A DNA stretch of 64,000 nt from Streptomyces griseocarneus (GTDB taxonomy: Bacteria > Actinomycetota > Actinomycetes > Streptomycetales > Streptomycetaceae): the NCBI GenBank assembly GCA_003674045.1, contig PENC01000002.1, positions 310,001 through 374,000 on the forward strand, in the 5' to 3' direction. The translations under genes and the position numbers were made by a program. Each line of letters begins with the position of its first letter. Position 1 is the stretch's first letter. This document shows positions 35,926 through 44,209 of the stretch, one piece after another. A model generated the notes under the pieces. It saw nothing but the letters and a program-made list of their open reading frames with translations, ran no database searches and had not been told where the DNA came from.

Positions 35926-36093
35926 GGCGAGTGACGCTCCTGCGGGCGAGGTGACATGACGGAAACGGGAAAAGCCACACCACGCTACCGGGTGGAGGCC
36001 CTGTCCTCGGGATAAGGATTCAGCCACCGAGCGGACAAAATTACCTAATAGTAGCCCTTTCTCGCCGTGCAGCGTGGTGCGTACGGTGCCCGT

Positions 36094-36315
36094 ATGCCGA
36101 AGCCTGTGAAGCACGTCACTCACTCCGGGGCCGGATCCGAGCACGCCCCGGAAACGCTCGCCGAGCTGTGCGGCCTGGGCGCCCTGATGGCCCCGCACTG
36201 GGCCGCCCCGCCCGTCCCCGCGGCGGCGGCCGTGCCCCCGTCGCACATCCATCACGTGTCCATACCCGTGCGGTCCGCGCGGCTGCTGGACGCGATGTCG
36301 GAGTACGGCGACTGA
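36094..36315 (+). CDS. Small conserved-type hypothetical protein
   Basis: Unrecognised 73-residue protein, His- and Pro-rich, with PPSHIHHVSIPVRSARLLDAM at the C-terminal end and no membrane segment. The ATG at 36094 lacks a ribosome site and may be leaderless. It lies 100 bases before the exported protein gene on the same strand. Codon bias (G/C third positions) supports coding, but evidence is modest. Confidence 0.5.
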   Translation: MPKPVKHVTHSGAGSEHAPETLAELCGLGALMAPHWAAPPVPAAAAVPPSHIHHVSIPVRSARLLDAMSEYGD

Positions 36316-36415
36316 GGACTGGTGGAACCGCCCGCTCCTGCGCTCCGTCCAAGCGCCGTCCCCCTCCCGGAGGACGGCGCGGTACAGACATTGAGCGGAG
36401 CGAAGGAGTGATGTG

Positions 36416-37942
36416 GTGAGCACCGAGGGCGGCACGACCGACAGCAACCCCGATCGCACCCCGGAGCCCAAGGGGCGGCGGAGGCACCCGCGGCTGGCGG
36501 TCGCGTCGGTGGCGGCCGCGGTGCTGCTGGCCGGTGGCGGGGGTGCGTACTGGGCCTCCACCGCGGCGGACGGTCCGGATTCCGGGGCCGCGGGCGGGGC
36601 GGGGAGCGACGGCTCTCCCCCGCCTCTGGTCCTGGACGGCTACCGGCAGGGCGGCGGTTCCTCGCAGGGCATCGCGGTGGGCGAGCCCGACCCCGACGGC
36701 GTGCGCTACCGCGCGGAGGGCGCGCTTCCCGACGGGCCGCGCAAGGCCCCGGTCTTCCTGCCGAAGGACGAGGTGAGTTCGGACGAGGTGGCCTCGCTGG
36801 CCAAGGCCCTGTCCGTGCCGGGCACTCCGCGTCTGGAGCAGGGCGTGTGGCGGGTGGGCGGCGCGCCCGGCGCGGACGAACCGGTGCTCCAGGTCAAGCG
36901 GCAGGGGCCGGGCGACTGGTCGTACGCGCGGTACGGGACGCCGGGTGGCGGCTGCGTGCACCCGCCGGGTTCGGGCCCGCAGAAGGAACAGCAGGAGCAG
37001 ACCCAGGCGGTGTCCGACGTCTGCCCGCAGTACCGGGGCATCGCCCCGGGTGACGCGCGGGCGGTGACGCAGGAGAGGGCGAAGCAGGCGGCGGCGCCCG
37101 TGCTGAAGGTCCTCGGCCAGGACGGCGCGAAGCTCGACGCGCACCAGACCTTCGGCGCGGTACGGGCCGTGCACGCCGACCCGGTGGTGAACGGCACGCC
37201 GACCTACGGCAGGCAGACGACCCTGGAGGTCGGTTCGGACGCTCAAGTGGTCAAGGGGGCTGGGCAGTTGCAGGCCCCGGTGAAGGGGGCCGAGTATCCC
37301 CTGGTCTCCGCGACCGAGGCGCTCAAGGAGCTGAACGAGCACAGCCGTCCGGGGAAGCCGGTGGGCATCGGCGGCTGCGCGACGGCGGTGCCGTACGGGC
37401 AGGACGCCCCCGCGCCCTGCCCCGCGTCGGTACCGGCGGGCAAGGACCCGGCCGTGGTGAGCGGGGCGTCGTTCGCGCTCGCGCGGACCTATGTACGGGG
37501 CCGGGAGGCGCTGGTGCCGTCATGGGTCTTCCAGGTGCGGATGCCGGGCGCGGGTGACGGGGCCGCCACGGTGCCGGTGGTGCAGACGGCGGTGGACCCG
37601 AAGTTCCTCGCGGCGCCGTCCCCGACGCCTTCCGGCACGGCCCCGGCGACGGACACCCCGAAGGCCTCGCCGATGCGCGTCGACTCCTACAGCCAGGACG
37701 GCAGGCGGCTCGTCCTGCACTTCTGGGGCGGGACGTGCAACGACTACACGGCATCCGCCGAGCAGTCCTCGGGCACGGTGACGGTGAAGGTCGTCGGCAC
37801 GGAGAAGAAGCCCGGCCAGATGTGCGTGATGATGGCGGAGCGCATGGACCGGACGGTGACGCTGGACAAGCCGCTGGACGACCGGAAGGTCGTGGACGCG
37901 GTCACGGGCGACCCGGTGCCCGCGGACGCGCCGGGGAAGTGA
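36416..37942 (+). CDS. Exported or membrane-anchored protein of unknown function
   Basis: 508-residue protein: cytoplasmic basic N terminus (PKGRRRHPR), one hydrophobic segment (about residues 24-43), then a large extracytoplasmic region without recognised domain. The C-terminal part contains SYSQDGRRLVLHFWGG, TCNDYTASAEQ and QMCVMMAERM with two cysteines that may pair. Pro/Gly-rich linkers separate the parts. The GTG at 36416 has AGGAG seven bases upstream; GTG 36413 is too close. A strong hairpin follows the stop. No function can be assigned. Confidence 0.78.
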   Translation: MSTEGGTTDSNPDRTPEPKGRRRHPRLAVASVAAAVLLAGGGGAYWASTAADGPDSGAAGGAGSDGSPPPLVLDGYRQGGGSSQGIAVGEPDPDGVRYRAEGALPDGPRKAPVFLPKDEVSSDEVASLAKALSVPGTPRLEQGVWRVGGAPGADEPVLQVKRQGPGDWSYARYGTPGGGCVHPPGSGPQKEQQEQTQAVSDVCPQYRGIAPGDARAVTQERAKQAAAPVLKVLGQDGAKLDAHQTFGAVRAVHADPVVNGTPTYGRQTTLEVGSDAQVVKGAGQLQAPVKGAEYPLVSATEALKELNEHSRPGKPVGIGGCATAVPYGQDAPAPCPASVPAGKDPAVVSGASFALARTYVRGREALVPSWVFQVRMPGAGDGAATVPVVQTAVDPKFLAAPSPTPSGTAPATDTPKASPMRVDSYSQDGRRLVLHFWGGTCNDYTASAEQSSGTVTVKVVGTEKKPGQMCVMMAERMDRTVTLDKPLDDRKVVDAVTGDPVPADAPGK

Positions 37943-37960
37943 CAGGTCCGGCGGACAAGC

Positions 37961-37993
37961 CGAAGGCGGCACCCCCGAGGGGTGCCGCCTTCG
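37961..37993. terminator. Bidirectional terminator between convergent genes
   Basis: The 15-bp stem CGAAGGCGGCACCCC / GGGGTGCCGCCTTCG with a three-base loop lies between the exported-protein gene and erpA. Confidence 0.85.
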
Positions 37994-38038
37994 CCGCCTT
38001 CGTCGCCGGATGCGCGGACGGGCCGCGCGCCGCGCGGC

Positions 38039-38395
38039 TTAGCTGAAGGAGTCGCCGCAGGCGCAGGAACCCGTGGCGTTGGGGTTGTCGATGGTGAAGC
38101 CCTGCTTCTCGATGGTGTCGACGAAGTCGATGGAGGCGCCGCCCAGGTAGGGGGCGCTCATGCGGTCGGTGACGACCTTGACACCGTCGAAGTCCTTGAC
38201 GACGTCGCCGTCGAGAGAGCGCTCGTCGAAGAAGAGCTGGTAGCGCAGACCGGAGCAGCCGCCGGGCTGGACGGCGACGCGCAGGGCGAGGTCGTCACGG
38301 CCTTCCTGCTCCAGCAGGGTCTTGACCTTGGCGGCCGCGGCGTCGGACAGGAGGATGCCGTCGCTCACCGTGGTCTTCTCGTCCTGAACGGACAT
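38039..38395 (-). CDS. erpA: Iron-sulfur cluster carrier ErpA (A-type, HesB family)
   Basis: 118-residue A-type scaffold/carrier that delivers Fe-S clusters to target proteins. The three conserved cysteines are Cys47 in GGCSGL, and Cys111 and Cys113 in SCACGDSF. Length and spacing match ErpA/IscA. The ATG at 38395 has a moderate ribosome site. It is divergent from nadA, whose product needs a 4Fe-4S cluster; in mycobacteria and Streptomyces this carrier sits among respiratory Fe-S genes. Confidence 0.94.
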   Translation of the reverse strand: MSVQDEKTTVSDGILLSDAAAAKVKTLLEQEGRDDLALRVAVQPGGCSGLRYQLFFDERSLDGDVVKDFDGVKVVTDRMSAPYLGGASIDFVDTIEKQGFTIDNPNATGSCACGDSFS

Positions 38396-38536
38396 CTGCT
38401 TCACTCCCGGGTTTCGTGCGGACTGCTTGCCCTCGGCTGCAACCGCCGGCCTCCCGGATTCATTCCGGGCCCGCCGTGTCACTTCTAGGTCACTTCTCGT
38501 CTTTCATGCTCGCACACCACCGGCCCGATCGGGAAT

Positions 38537-38607
38537 GCGTCACATCGACGCAATGGGCATCGTCAAACTGACACGAAGCGGTTATGATAGATAGCGTCAA
38601 ATTGACG
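38537..38607. promoter_or_regulatory. nadA promoter with three related operator-like palindromes
   Basis: The repeats are GCGTCACATCGACGC (38537-38551), CGTCAAACTGACA (38561-38573) and the perfect CGTCAAATTGACG (38595-38607). A -10-like TATGAT is at 38583-38588, so the second site overlaps the -35 region and the third overlaps the expected start point. This layout suits a repressor of NAD synthesis such as an NrtR-type protein; the identity is inferred. Confidence 0.55.
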
Positions 38608-38653
38608 ACAAGGCCGTTCCAGGCCCGTCCGCAGCACAGAAAGGGTGCGTGTC

Positions 38654-39832
38654 GTGACCACCGCCCAACCCTTGGATGTCCAGCCCACCCCCCTCGCGCT
38701 CCTGCTGCTCGGCCGCGAGGCCGACCCGAAGAGCGAGCGGGGCGTGGAGTGTCCGGGCGACCTGCCCGCGCCCTCCGACCCCGGCCTGGTCGAGCGCGCG
38801 CGTGCGGCCAAGGCCAGGCTCGGCGACAAGGTCTTCGTGCTGGGCCACCACTACCAGCGCGACGAGGTCATCGAGTTCGCGGACGTCACCGGCGACTCCT
38901 TCAAGCTCGCGCGCGACGCGGCCGCCCGGCCCGACGCGGAGTACATCGTCTTCTGCGGTGTGCACTTCATGGCCGAGTCGGCGGACATCCTGACCACCGA
39001 CGCCCAGCAGGTCGTCCTCCCCGACCTGGCGGCCGGCTGCTCCATGGCCGACATGGCCACCGCCGAGCAGGTCGCCGAGTGCTGGGACGTGCTGACCGAG
39101 GCGGGCGTCGCCGAGGTGACCGTCCCCGTCTCGTACATGAACTCCTCCGCCGACATCAAGGCGTTCACCGGCAAGCACGGCGGCACGATCTGCACCTCGT
39201 CCAACGCCGAGCGCGCGCTGACGTGGGCCTTCGAGCAGGGCGAGAAGGTCCTCTTCCTGCCGGACCAGCACCTGGGCCGCAACACGGCCGTCCGCGACAT
39301 GGGGATGTCGCTGGAGGACTGCGTCGTCTACAACCCCCACAAGCCGAACGGCGGACTGACCGCCGAGGAGCTGCGGGCCGCGAAGATGATCCTGTGGCGG
39401 GGCCACTGCTCCGTGCACGGCCGCTTCAGCCTGGACTCCGTCAACGACGTGCGCGAGCGCATCCCGGGCGTCAACGTCCTGGTGCACCCCGAGTGCCGCC
39501 ACGAGGTCGTGGCCGCGGCCGACTACGTCGGCTCCACGGAGTACATCATCAAGGCCCTGGAGGCCGCCCCGGCCGGCTCCAAGTGGGCCATCGGCACGGA
39601 GCTCAACCTCGTACGGCGCCTGGCGAACCGTTTCGCCCCCGAGGGCAAGGAAATCGTCTTCCTCGACCGCACGGTGTGCTTCTGCTCCACCATGAACCGC
39701 ATCGACCTCCCCCACCTCGTCTGGGCCCTGGAGTCCCTGGCCGACGGCAAGGTGGTCAACCGCATCGAGGTCGACCCGGAGGTGGCGGCGTTCTCGAAGC
39801 TGGCCCTGGAACGCATGCTGGCGCTCCCGTAG
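38654..39832 (+). CDS. nadA: Quinolinate synthase NadA
   Basis: Condenses iminoaspartate with dihydroxyacetone phosphate to quinolinate in de novo NAD synthesis. The 392-residue long (actinobacterial) form carries the three cluster cysteines in the order CGVHFMAE, HPECRHE and CFCSTMNR. The HHYQRDEV motif near residue 68 binds substrate. The GTG at 38654 gives the usual N terminus; GTG 38645 is the track alternative. No nadB or nadC follows, since a repeat fills the next gap. Confidence 0.96.
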   Translation: MTTAQPLDVQPTPLALLLLGREADPKSERGVECPGDLPAPSDPGLVERARAAKARLGDKVFVLGHHYQRDEVIEFADVTGDSFKLARDAAARPDAEYIVFCGVHFMAESADILTTDAQQVVLPDLAAGCSMADMATAEQVAECWDVLTEAGVAEVTVPVSYMNSSADIKAFTGKHGGTICTSSNAERALTWAFEQGEKVLFLPDQHLGRNTAVRDMGMSLEDCVVYNPHKPNGGLTAEELRAAKMILWRGHCSVHGRFSLDSVNDVRERIPGVNVLVHPECRHEVVAAADYVGSTEYIIKALEAAPAGSKWAIGTELNLVRRLANRFAPEGKEIVFLDRTVCFCSTMNRIDLPHLVWALESLADGKVVNRIEVDPEVAAFSKLALERMLALP

Positions 39833-39844
39833 GGGGAGGTACGG

Positions 39845-39948
39845 GGATCCGGGGCGAAGCCCCGGACTTGAGGGGCGCGGGGAACTGCGCGACAAGCCCC
39901 CACGGCCCGCAGCCGCGCACCGGGCCCGGGGGGCAACCCGGTGGGCGC
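39845..39948 (+). repeat. Intergenic structured repeat, copy 7 (variant tail)
   Basis: The GGATCCGGGGCGAAGCCCCGG module and the GAGGGGCGCGGGGAACTGCG core are intact, with a divergent tail (CCGGGCCCGGGGGG). It fills the convergent gap between the stops at 39832 and 39991. Confidence 0.85.
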
Positions 39949-39990
39949 AACGGGCCATCGGCCCGCACCCGCGCACGCAACGCGGCGGCC

Positions 39991-40695
39991 TCAGTCCGTA
40001 CGAGGCCGCACCAGCCCCGACTCGTAAGCGATGACGACGAGTTGCGCGCGATCACGCGCACCGAGCTTCGCCATCGCCCGGTTCACATGCGTCTTGACCG
40101 TCAGCGGGCTGACGGTCAGCCGCTCGCCGATCTCGTCGTTCGAGAGTCCCCCGGCGACCTGCACCAGCACCTCCCGCTCGCGCCCCGTCAGTACGTCGAG
40201 GCGGCCGCCCGCCGAGGGGCGCGGTTCCGGGCCGCCCTGGGACAGGAACTTCGCGATGAGCCCCTTCGTCGCGGCCGGGGAGAGCAGGGCCTCGCCCGCC
40301 CGGACGATGCGGATCGCGGTGAGCAGTTCCTCCGGCTCCGCGCCCTTGCCGAGGAAGCCCGAGGCGCCCGCGCGCAGCGACTGCACCACGTACTCGTCGA
40401 CCTCGAAGGTCGTCAGCATCACCACCCGTACTTCCGCGAGCGCGGGGTCGGAGCAGATGGTGCGGGTCGCGGCGAGGCCGTCCGTGCCGGGCATGCGGAT
40501 GTCCATCAGGACGACGTCCGGCACATGGCGGCGGGCGAGCTCGACGGCCTCGGCGCCGTCCGCGGCCTCCCCCACCACGGTCATGTCCGGCTCGGAGTTC
40601 ACCAGGACCCGGAACGCGCTGCGGAGCAGCGCCTGGTCGTCGGCGAGGAGGACGCGTATGCGCTCCGCGGGCGGCTCGTGAGGCTCGTCAGGCAT
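39991..40695 (-). CDS. NarL/LuxR-family response regulator
   Basis: 234-residue two-component regulator. The receiver domain has Asp19-Asp20, the phosphorylation site Asp65 in VVLMDIRMPG, Thr in MLTTFE and the Lys of FLGKGAEP. The C-terminal LuxR helix-turn-helix is TGREREVLVQVAGGLSNDEI...VSPLTVKTHV. The kinase gene is just upstream (stop at 40701, five bases before the ATG at 40695), so the pair is an operon. The signal and targets are unknown. Confidence 0.93.
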   Translation of the reverse strand: MPDEPHEPPAERIRVLLADDQALLRSAFRVLVNSEPDMTVVGEAADGAEAVELARRHVPDVVLMDIRMPGTDGLAATRTICSDPALAEVRVVMLTTFEVDEYVVQSLRAGASGFLGKGAEPEELLTAIRIVRAGEALLSPAATKGLIAKFLSQGGPEPRPSAGGRLDVLTGREREVLVQVAGGLSNDEIGERLTVSPLTVKTHVNRAMAKLGARDRAQLVVIAYESGLVRPRTD

Positions 40696-40700
40696 GGCGC

Positions 40701-41999
40701 TCAGCCTAGGCGGGATCCGTCGCCCGCACGGGCGGCGAGCGGCAGCGTCACGCTGACCCGGAAGCCGGGGGTGCCGGCACGGGGGCCCGCCTCGCAGATG
40801 CCGCCGAGGGCGCAGGCGCGCTCGCGCATGCCCAGCAGGCCGTGGCCACCGGCGGGGCGGCCGGGCGGCCCGGGCGGCGGTCCGGGCTCCGGGGGCGGGT
40901 CGCCGCCGTCGTCCAGGACGGTGAGGTGCAGGCCGTCGGCGACGCGCTCCAGGGTGATCTCGGCGCGGGCGCCGGGCCCGGCGTGCTTGTGGACGTTGGT
41001 CAGGGCCTCCTGGAGGACCCGGTAGGCGGTGAGGTCGACGGCGGCGGGCAGTTTCCCGATGACGGCGGCGGCCCGGTCCGCTCCCGTGCCGGGGTCGACC
41101 GCGGTGTCCGAGGCCGTGCTGACGGCGACGTAGAGACCCGCGCGGGCGAAGCCGTCGACGAGCTGGTCGAGGGCGGCGAGGCCGGGCGCCGGTTCGGTGG
41201 GGGCCTCCGGGTCTCCGTACTGGCGCAGCAGGCCGACGGTCGCGCGCAGTTCGGCGAGTGCCGAGCGGCTGGCCTCGCGTACGTGGGCGAGGGCCTCCTT
41301 GGCCTGGTCGGGGCGGTTGTCCATGACGTGCGAGGCGACCCCGGCCTGGACGTTGACGAGGGCGATGTGGTGGGCGACGACGTCGTGCAGTTCGCGGGCG
41401 ATCCGCAGCCGTTCCTCGGCGACCCGGCGGCGGGCCTCCTCCTCGCGGGTGAGCTCGGCGCGTACGGCCCGTTCCTCGACGGCCGCGATGTAGGCGCGGC
41501 GGCTGCGGACGGCGTCGCCCGCGGCGGCGGCCAGGCCGGTCCAGGCGATGAGGCCGAGGTTCTCCTGCGAGTACCAGGGCGGGGTCCCGGAGAGCACGAC
41601 GATCCCGGCGAGGAGGGCGAGGGTGAGCGCGGCGATGCGCCAGGTGGCGGGACGTTCGGTGCGCGAGGCGACGGTGTAGAGGGCGACGACGACGGCCATC
41701 GCTATCTGGGTGCGCGGCGGGTCGTCGCGGCCGGTGACGACCTCGACGAGGGTGAGGACCGACGTGGCGCACAGGACCGTGCGCGGGGCCGTGCGGCGCG
41801 CGGCGAGGCAGGCGCAGGCCAGGGCGCCGAGCAGGAGGAAGTTCGGGCCCGGCGCGGGGAGGGTGCCGTGGCGGTTGACGACGGCCCCGATGAGGACGGT
41901 CGCGAAGGTGGCGGCGGCCAGCAGCACATCGGCGGCGAGCGGGTGGTCCCGCAGCCAGCAGCGGGTGCGGCTCAGACCGGTGACGGAGACAGGGGGCAC
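40701..41999 (-). CDS. Sensor histidine kinase (HPK7 type)
   Basis: 432-residue partner of the downstream regulator. Five or six hydrophobic segments occupy residues 20-165 without a large external loop, so it probably senses a membrane signal. A coiled coil leads to ARELHDVVAHH with His205. The ATPase domain has QEALTNVHKHA (N box) and HGLLGMRERA (G2 box). The region between the G1-like LDDGGD and G2 contains a Pro-rich insert (PPPEPGPPPGPPGRP). The GTG start is at 41999. Confidence 0.9.
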   Translation of the reverse strand: MPPVSVTGLSRTRCWLRDHPLAADVLLAAATFATVLIGAVVNRHGTLPAPGPNFLLLGALACACLAARRTAPRTVLCATSVLTLVEVVTGRDDPPRTQIAMAVVVALYTVASRTERPATWRIAALTLALLAGIVVLSGTPPWYSQENLGLIAWTGLAAAAGDAVRSRRAYIAAVEERAVRAELTREEEARRRVAEERLRIARELHDVVAHHIALVNVQAGVASHVMDNRPDQAKEALAHVREASRSALAELRATVGLLRQYGDPEAPTEPAPGLAALDQLVDGFARAGLYVAVSTASDTAVDPGTGADRAAAVIGKLPAAVDLTAYRVLQEALTNVHKHAGPGARAEITLERVADGLHLTVLDDGGDPPPEPGPPPGPPGRPAGGHGLLGMRERACALGGICEAGPRAGTPGFRVSVTLPLAARAGDGSRLG

Positions 42000-42150
42000 G
42001 AGAGGGGACCGTTCCCATCGGCAGGGGCCTCACGGCGTCCACGGCACGGCGAAGCGGGGCGAAGGGACATGACCGACGCGCTCCCGGCCCGCAGGGGGCC
42101 GGGAGCGCCGCGGGTGCTGGAGTGTGCGGCGGCGGGCGGGGCCCGCCCGG

Positions 42151-42429
42151 TCAGCCGGGGATGAGGCCCTCGTCGCTGAGCATCTCCCGGACCTCTTCGA
42201 GGCTCGCCTCGGGGGACGGGAGGATGAGCTCGGAGGGCTCCAGGGCGTCGTCGGGCAGGGGCTCGCCCAGGCGGCGCACGGCGTCGAGGAGCGCGCCGAG
42301 GGTGCGTCGGAAGCCCTCCTCGTCGCCGCTCTCCATCTCGGCGAGCAACTCGTCGTCCAGCGCGTTCAGCTCGGCGAAGTGGCTGTCCGCCAGCTTCACC
42401 TGCCCCTCCCCCATGATCCGTACGATCAT
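42151..42429 (-). CDS. PspA-associated protein PspAA
   Basis: 92-residue acidic helical protein of the PspAA family, found next to PspA in actinobacteria. It opens with MIVRIMGEGQVKLADSH and has the ELNALDDELLAEME helix. It probably regulates or binds PspA at the membrane. It is 54 bases downstream of pspA on the same strand. Confidence 0.85.
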   Translation of the reverse strand: MIVRIMGEGQVKLADSHFAELNALDDELLAEMESGDEEGFRRTLGALLDAVRRLGEPLPDDALEPSELILPSPEASLEEVREMLSDEGLIPG

Positions 42430-42483
42430 GACGGTCTCCCTCGGTCCGGTGTGCGCGGGCTCATGGCCTCTTCACTGCCCAGG

Positions 42484-43281
42484 TCACTGCTTGTCGAAGC
42501 GCGGGGTGTCCTTGGGCTGCGGCTGCGCGCCCTGGCCGGGACGGCCGCCCTCGATGGCCTGCCGGTCGGCGCCGCTGCCGCCCGCGAGCTCCGCCTTCAT
42601 GCGCTGGATCTCCAGCTCGACGTCGTTGCCGCCGGAGAGGCGCTCCAGCTCGGCGGTGATGTCGTCCTTGGCCATGCCGGTGGGGTCGTCGAGCGCGCCG
42701 GAGGCGAGCAGCTCGTCGATGGCCCCGGCCCGCGCCTGCATCTGCGCCGTCTTGTCCTCGGCGCGCTGGATCGCCAGGCCGACGTCGCCCATCTCCTCGG
42801 AGATGCCGGAGAACGCCTCGCCGATGCGGGTCTGCGCCTGGGCGGCGGTGTAGGTGGCCTTGATGGTCTCCTTCTTGGTGCGGAAGGCGTCGACCTTGGC
42901 CTGGAGGCGCTGGGCGGCGAGCGTCAGCTTCTCCTCCTCGCCCTGGAGGGTGGTGTGCTGCGTCTCCAGGTCGCTGACCTGCTGCTGGAGGGCGGCACGC
43001 CGGGTGAGCGCCTCACGGGCGAGGTCCTCGCGGCCGAGGGCGAGGGCCTTGCGGCCCTGGTCCTCCAGCTTGGTGGACTGGCCCTGCAGCTGGTTCAGCT
43101 GGAGTTCGAGACGCTTGCGGGACGTGGCGACGTCGGCCACGCCACGGCGCACCTTCTGGAGCAGTTCGAGCTGCTTCTGGTACGAGTAGTCGAGGGTCTC
43201 GCGCGGGTCCTCGGCCCGGTCCAGGGCCTTGTTGGCCTTCGCGCGGAAGATCATTCCCATACGCTTCATGACACCGCTCAT
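42484..43281 (-). CDS. pspA: Phage-shock protein A (PspA/IM30/Vipp1 family)
   Basis: 265-residue ESCRT-III-like membrane-remodelling protein. It is almost entirely coiled coil (about residues 25-220), with a short amphipathic N-terminal helix MSGVMKRMGMIFRAK that inserts into stressed membranes. The C-terminal tail is Gly/Pro/Gln-rich and disordered. It protects the membrane under proton-motive-force and envelope stress. The ATG at 43281 keeps the amphipathic helix. In S. lividans it is induced by envelope stress through sigma-E, from memory. Confidence 0.93.
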   Translation of the reverse strand: MSGVMKRMGMIFRAKANKALDRAEDPRETLDYSYQKQLELLQKVRRGVADVATSRKRLELQLNQLQGQSTKLEDQGRKALALGREDLAREALTRRAALQQQVSDLETQHTTLQGEEEKLTLAAQRLQAKVDAFRTKKETIKATYTAAQAQTRIGEAFSGISEEMGDVGLAIQRAEDKTAQMQARAGAIDELLASGALDDPTGMAKDDITAELERLSGGNDVELEIQRMKAELAGGSGADRQAIEGGRPGQGAQPQPKDTPRFDKQ

Positions 43282-43606
43282 GGGCCTCGGGCGCCCCCTT
43301 CTGACGGACTACGAACTCCAGCACATCTTGCAGAACCCACAGTACGGGGCCTGCTTCCATTACCGCACCGTTCGGGCGCCGATGCGCTCCTCCTCCAGGA
43401 CGATCAGAAGGTCACGGCCATCCGGCCCAGGGAGTAGGTGGACACCGGACGGAACGGGGGGTGCCGGTGGTGCCCCGCGCCCCTTTTCCCGGGTGTTCCC
43501 CGCGTGCTGCCCACGCGAGCTTCCCCAGGGGGAACGAGGGGGTGTTGCCGGATCGTTCCCCGGACGGCTGGGGGCCATCCGCCCGTACCACGTACCCTTG
43601 GGTTTC
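43282..43606. other. Divergent pspA/DUF3043 promoter region
   Basis: This 325-base gap without a gene holds a hairpin CGCGTG-CTGCC-CACGCG at 43501-43517 and a perfect 9-bp inverted repeat, GGGGAACGA at 43529-43537 with TCGTTCCCC at 43553-43561. GGAAC on each strand resembles a sigma-E -35 box facing each gene. The 43451 region has a further GGAAC. Confidence 0.45.
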
Positions 43607-44209
43607 GTGTTCCGAAGCCGTTCCACCTCCAAGGACGAGCAGGCCGCGGCCGCCAAGGCGACCCCGGACCAGCCGAAGCAGCCCCGTGACCCGCAGGCCC
43701 CCAAGGGCCGCCCGACTCCCAAGCGCAGCGAGGCCGCCTCGCAGCGCCGCAGCCTGGCCAGTACGCCGGCCAACCGCAAGGACGCCGCGAAGCGCTCCCG
43801 CGAGGCCCGGCGCGCCGACATGGCCCGCCAGCGCGAGGCCCTGGCCAATGGCGACGAGCGCTATCTGCCGATCCGCGACAAGGGCCCGGTCCGCCGCTTC
43901 GCCCGCGACTACGTGGACGCGCGCTACTCGGCCATGGAGTTCTTCCTCCCCCTCGCGGTGCTCATCCTGATCCTCAGCATGATCAACCGCGGCACCTTCC
44001 AGGTCTACGTGCTGTTCGCCTGGATGGTCGTGATCGCCCTGCTGGTGATCAACGCCCTGGTTCTCGGCCTCGGCCTGCGCAGCGCCCTCAAGCAGCGCTT
44101 CCCCGACGAGAACCGCCGCGGCGCGGTGGCCTACGGCGTGATGCGCACGCTCCAGGTCCGTCGTCTGCGCCTGCCCAAGCCCCAGGTCAAGCGCGGGGAG
44201 AAGCCCTGA
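43607..44209 (+). CDS. DUF3043 membrane protein
   Basis: 200-residue protein of the actinobacterial DUF3043 family. The first half is basic and disordered (KGRPTPKRSEAASQRR and a run of Arg-rich helix), followed by GDERYLPIRDKGPVRRFARDYVDAR. Two transmembrane helices lie around residues 120-163. The tail is basic. The GTG at 43607 lacks a ribosome site and may be leaderless. The methyltransferase gene starts four bases inside its stop. Role unknown. Confidence 0.85.
   Translation: MFRSRSTSKDEQAAAAKATPDQPKQPRDPQAPKGRPTPKRSEAASQRRSLASTPANRKDAAKRSREARRADMARQREALANGDERYLPIRDKGPVRRFARDYVDARYSAMEFFLPLAVLILILSMINRGTFQVYVLFAWMVVIALLVINALVLGLGLRSALKQRFPDENRRGAVAYGVMRTLQVRRLRLPKPQVKRGEKP

Noticed and set aside
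33166..35934. 922-residue plus-strand open frame
   Set aside because: Arg/Gly/Pro-rich shadow spanning the desulfurase gene and the antisense of adoK; the real genes have family motifs and codon bias in other frames.
36067..36093. Longer start for the 73-residue protein at 36067
   Set aside because: It adds MQRGAYGAR without a ribosome site; ATG 36094 gives a cleaner start, though neither is certain.
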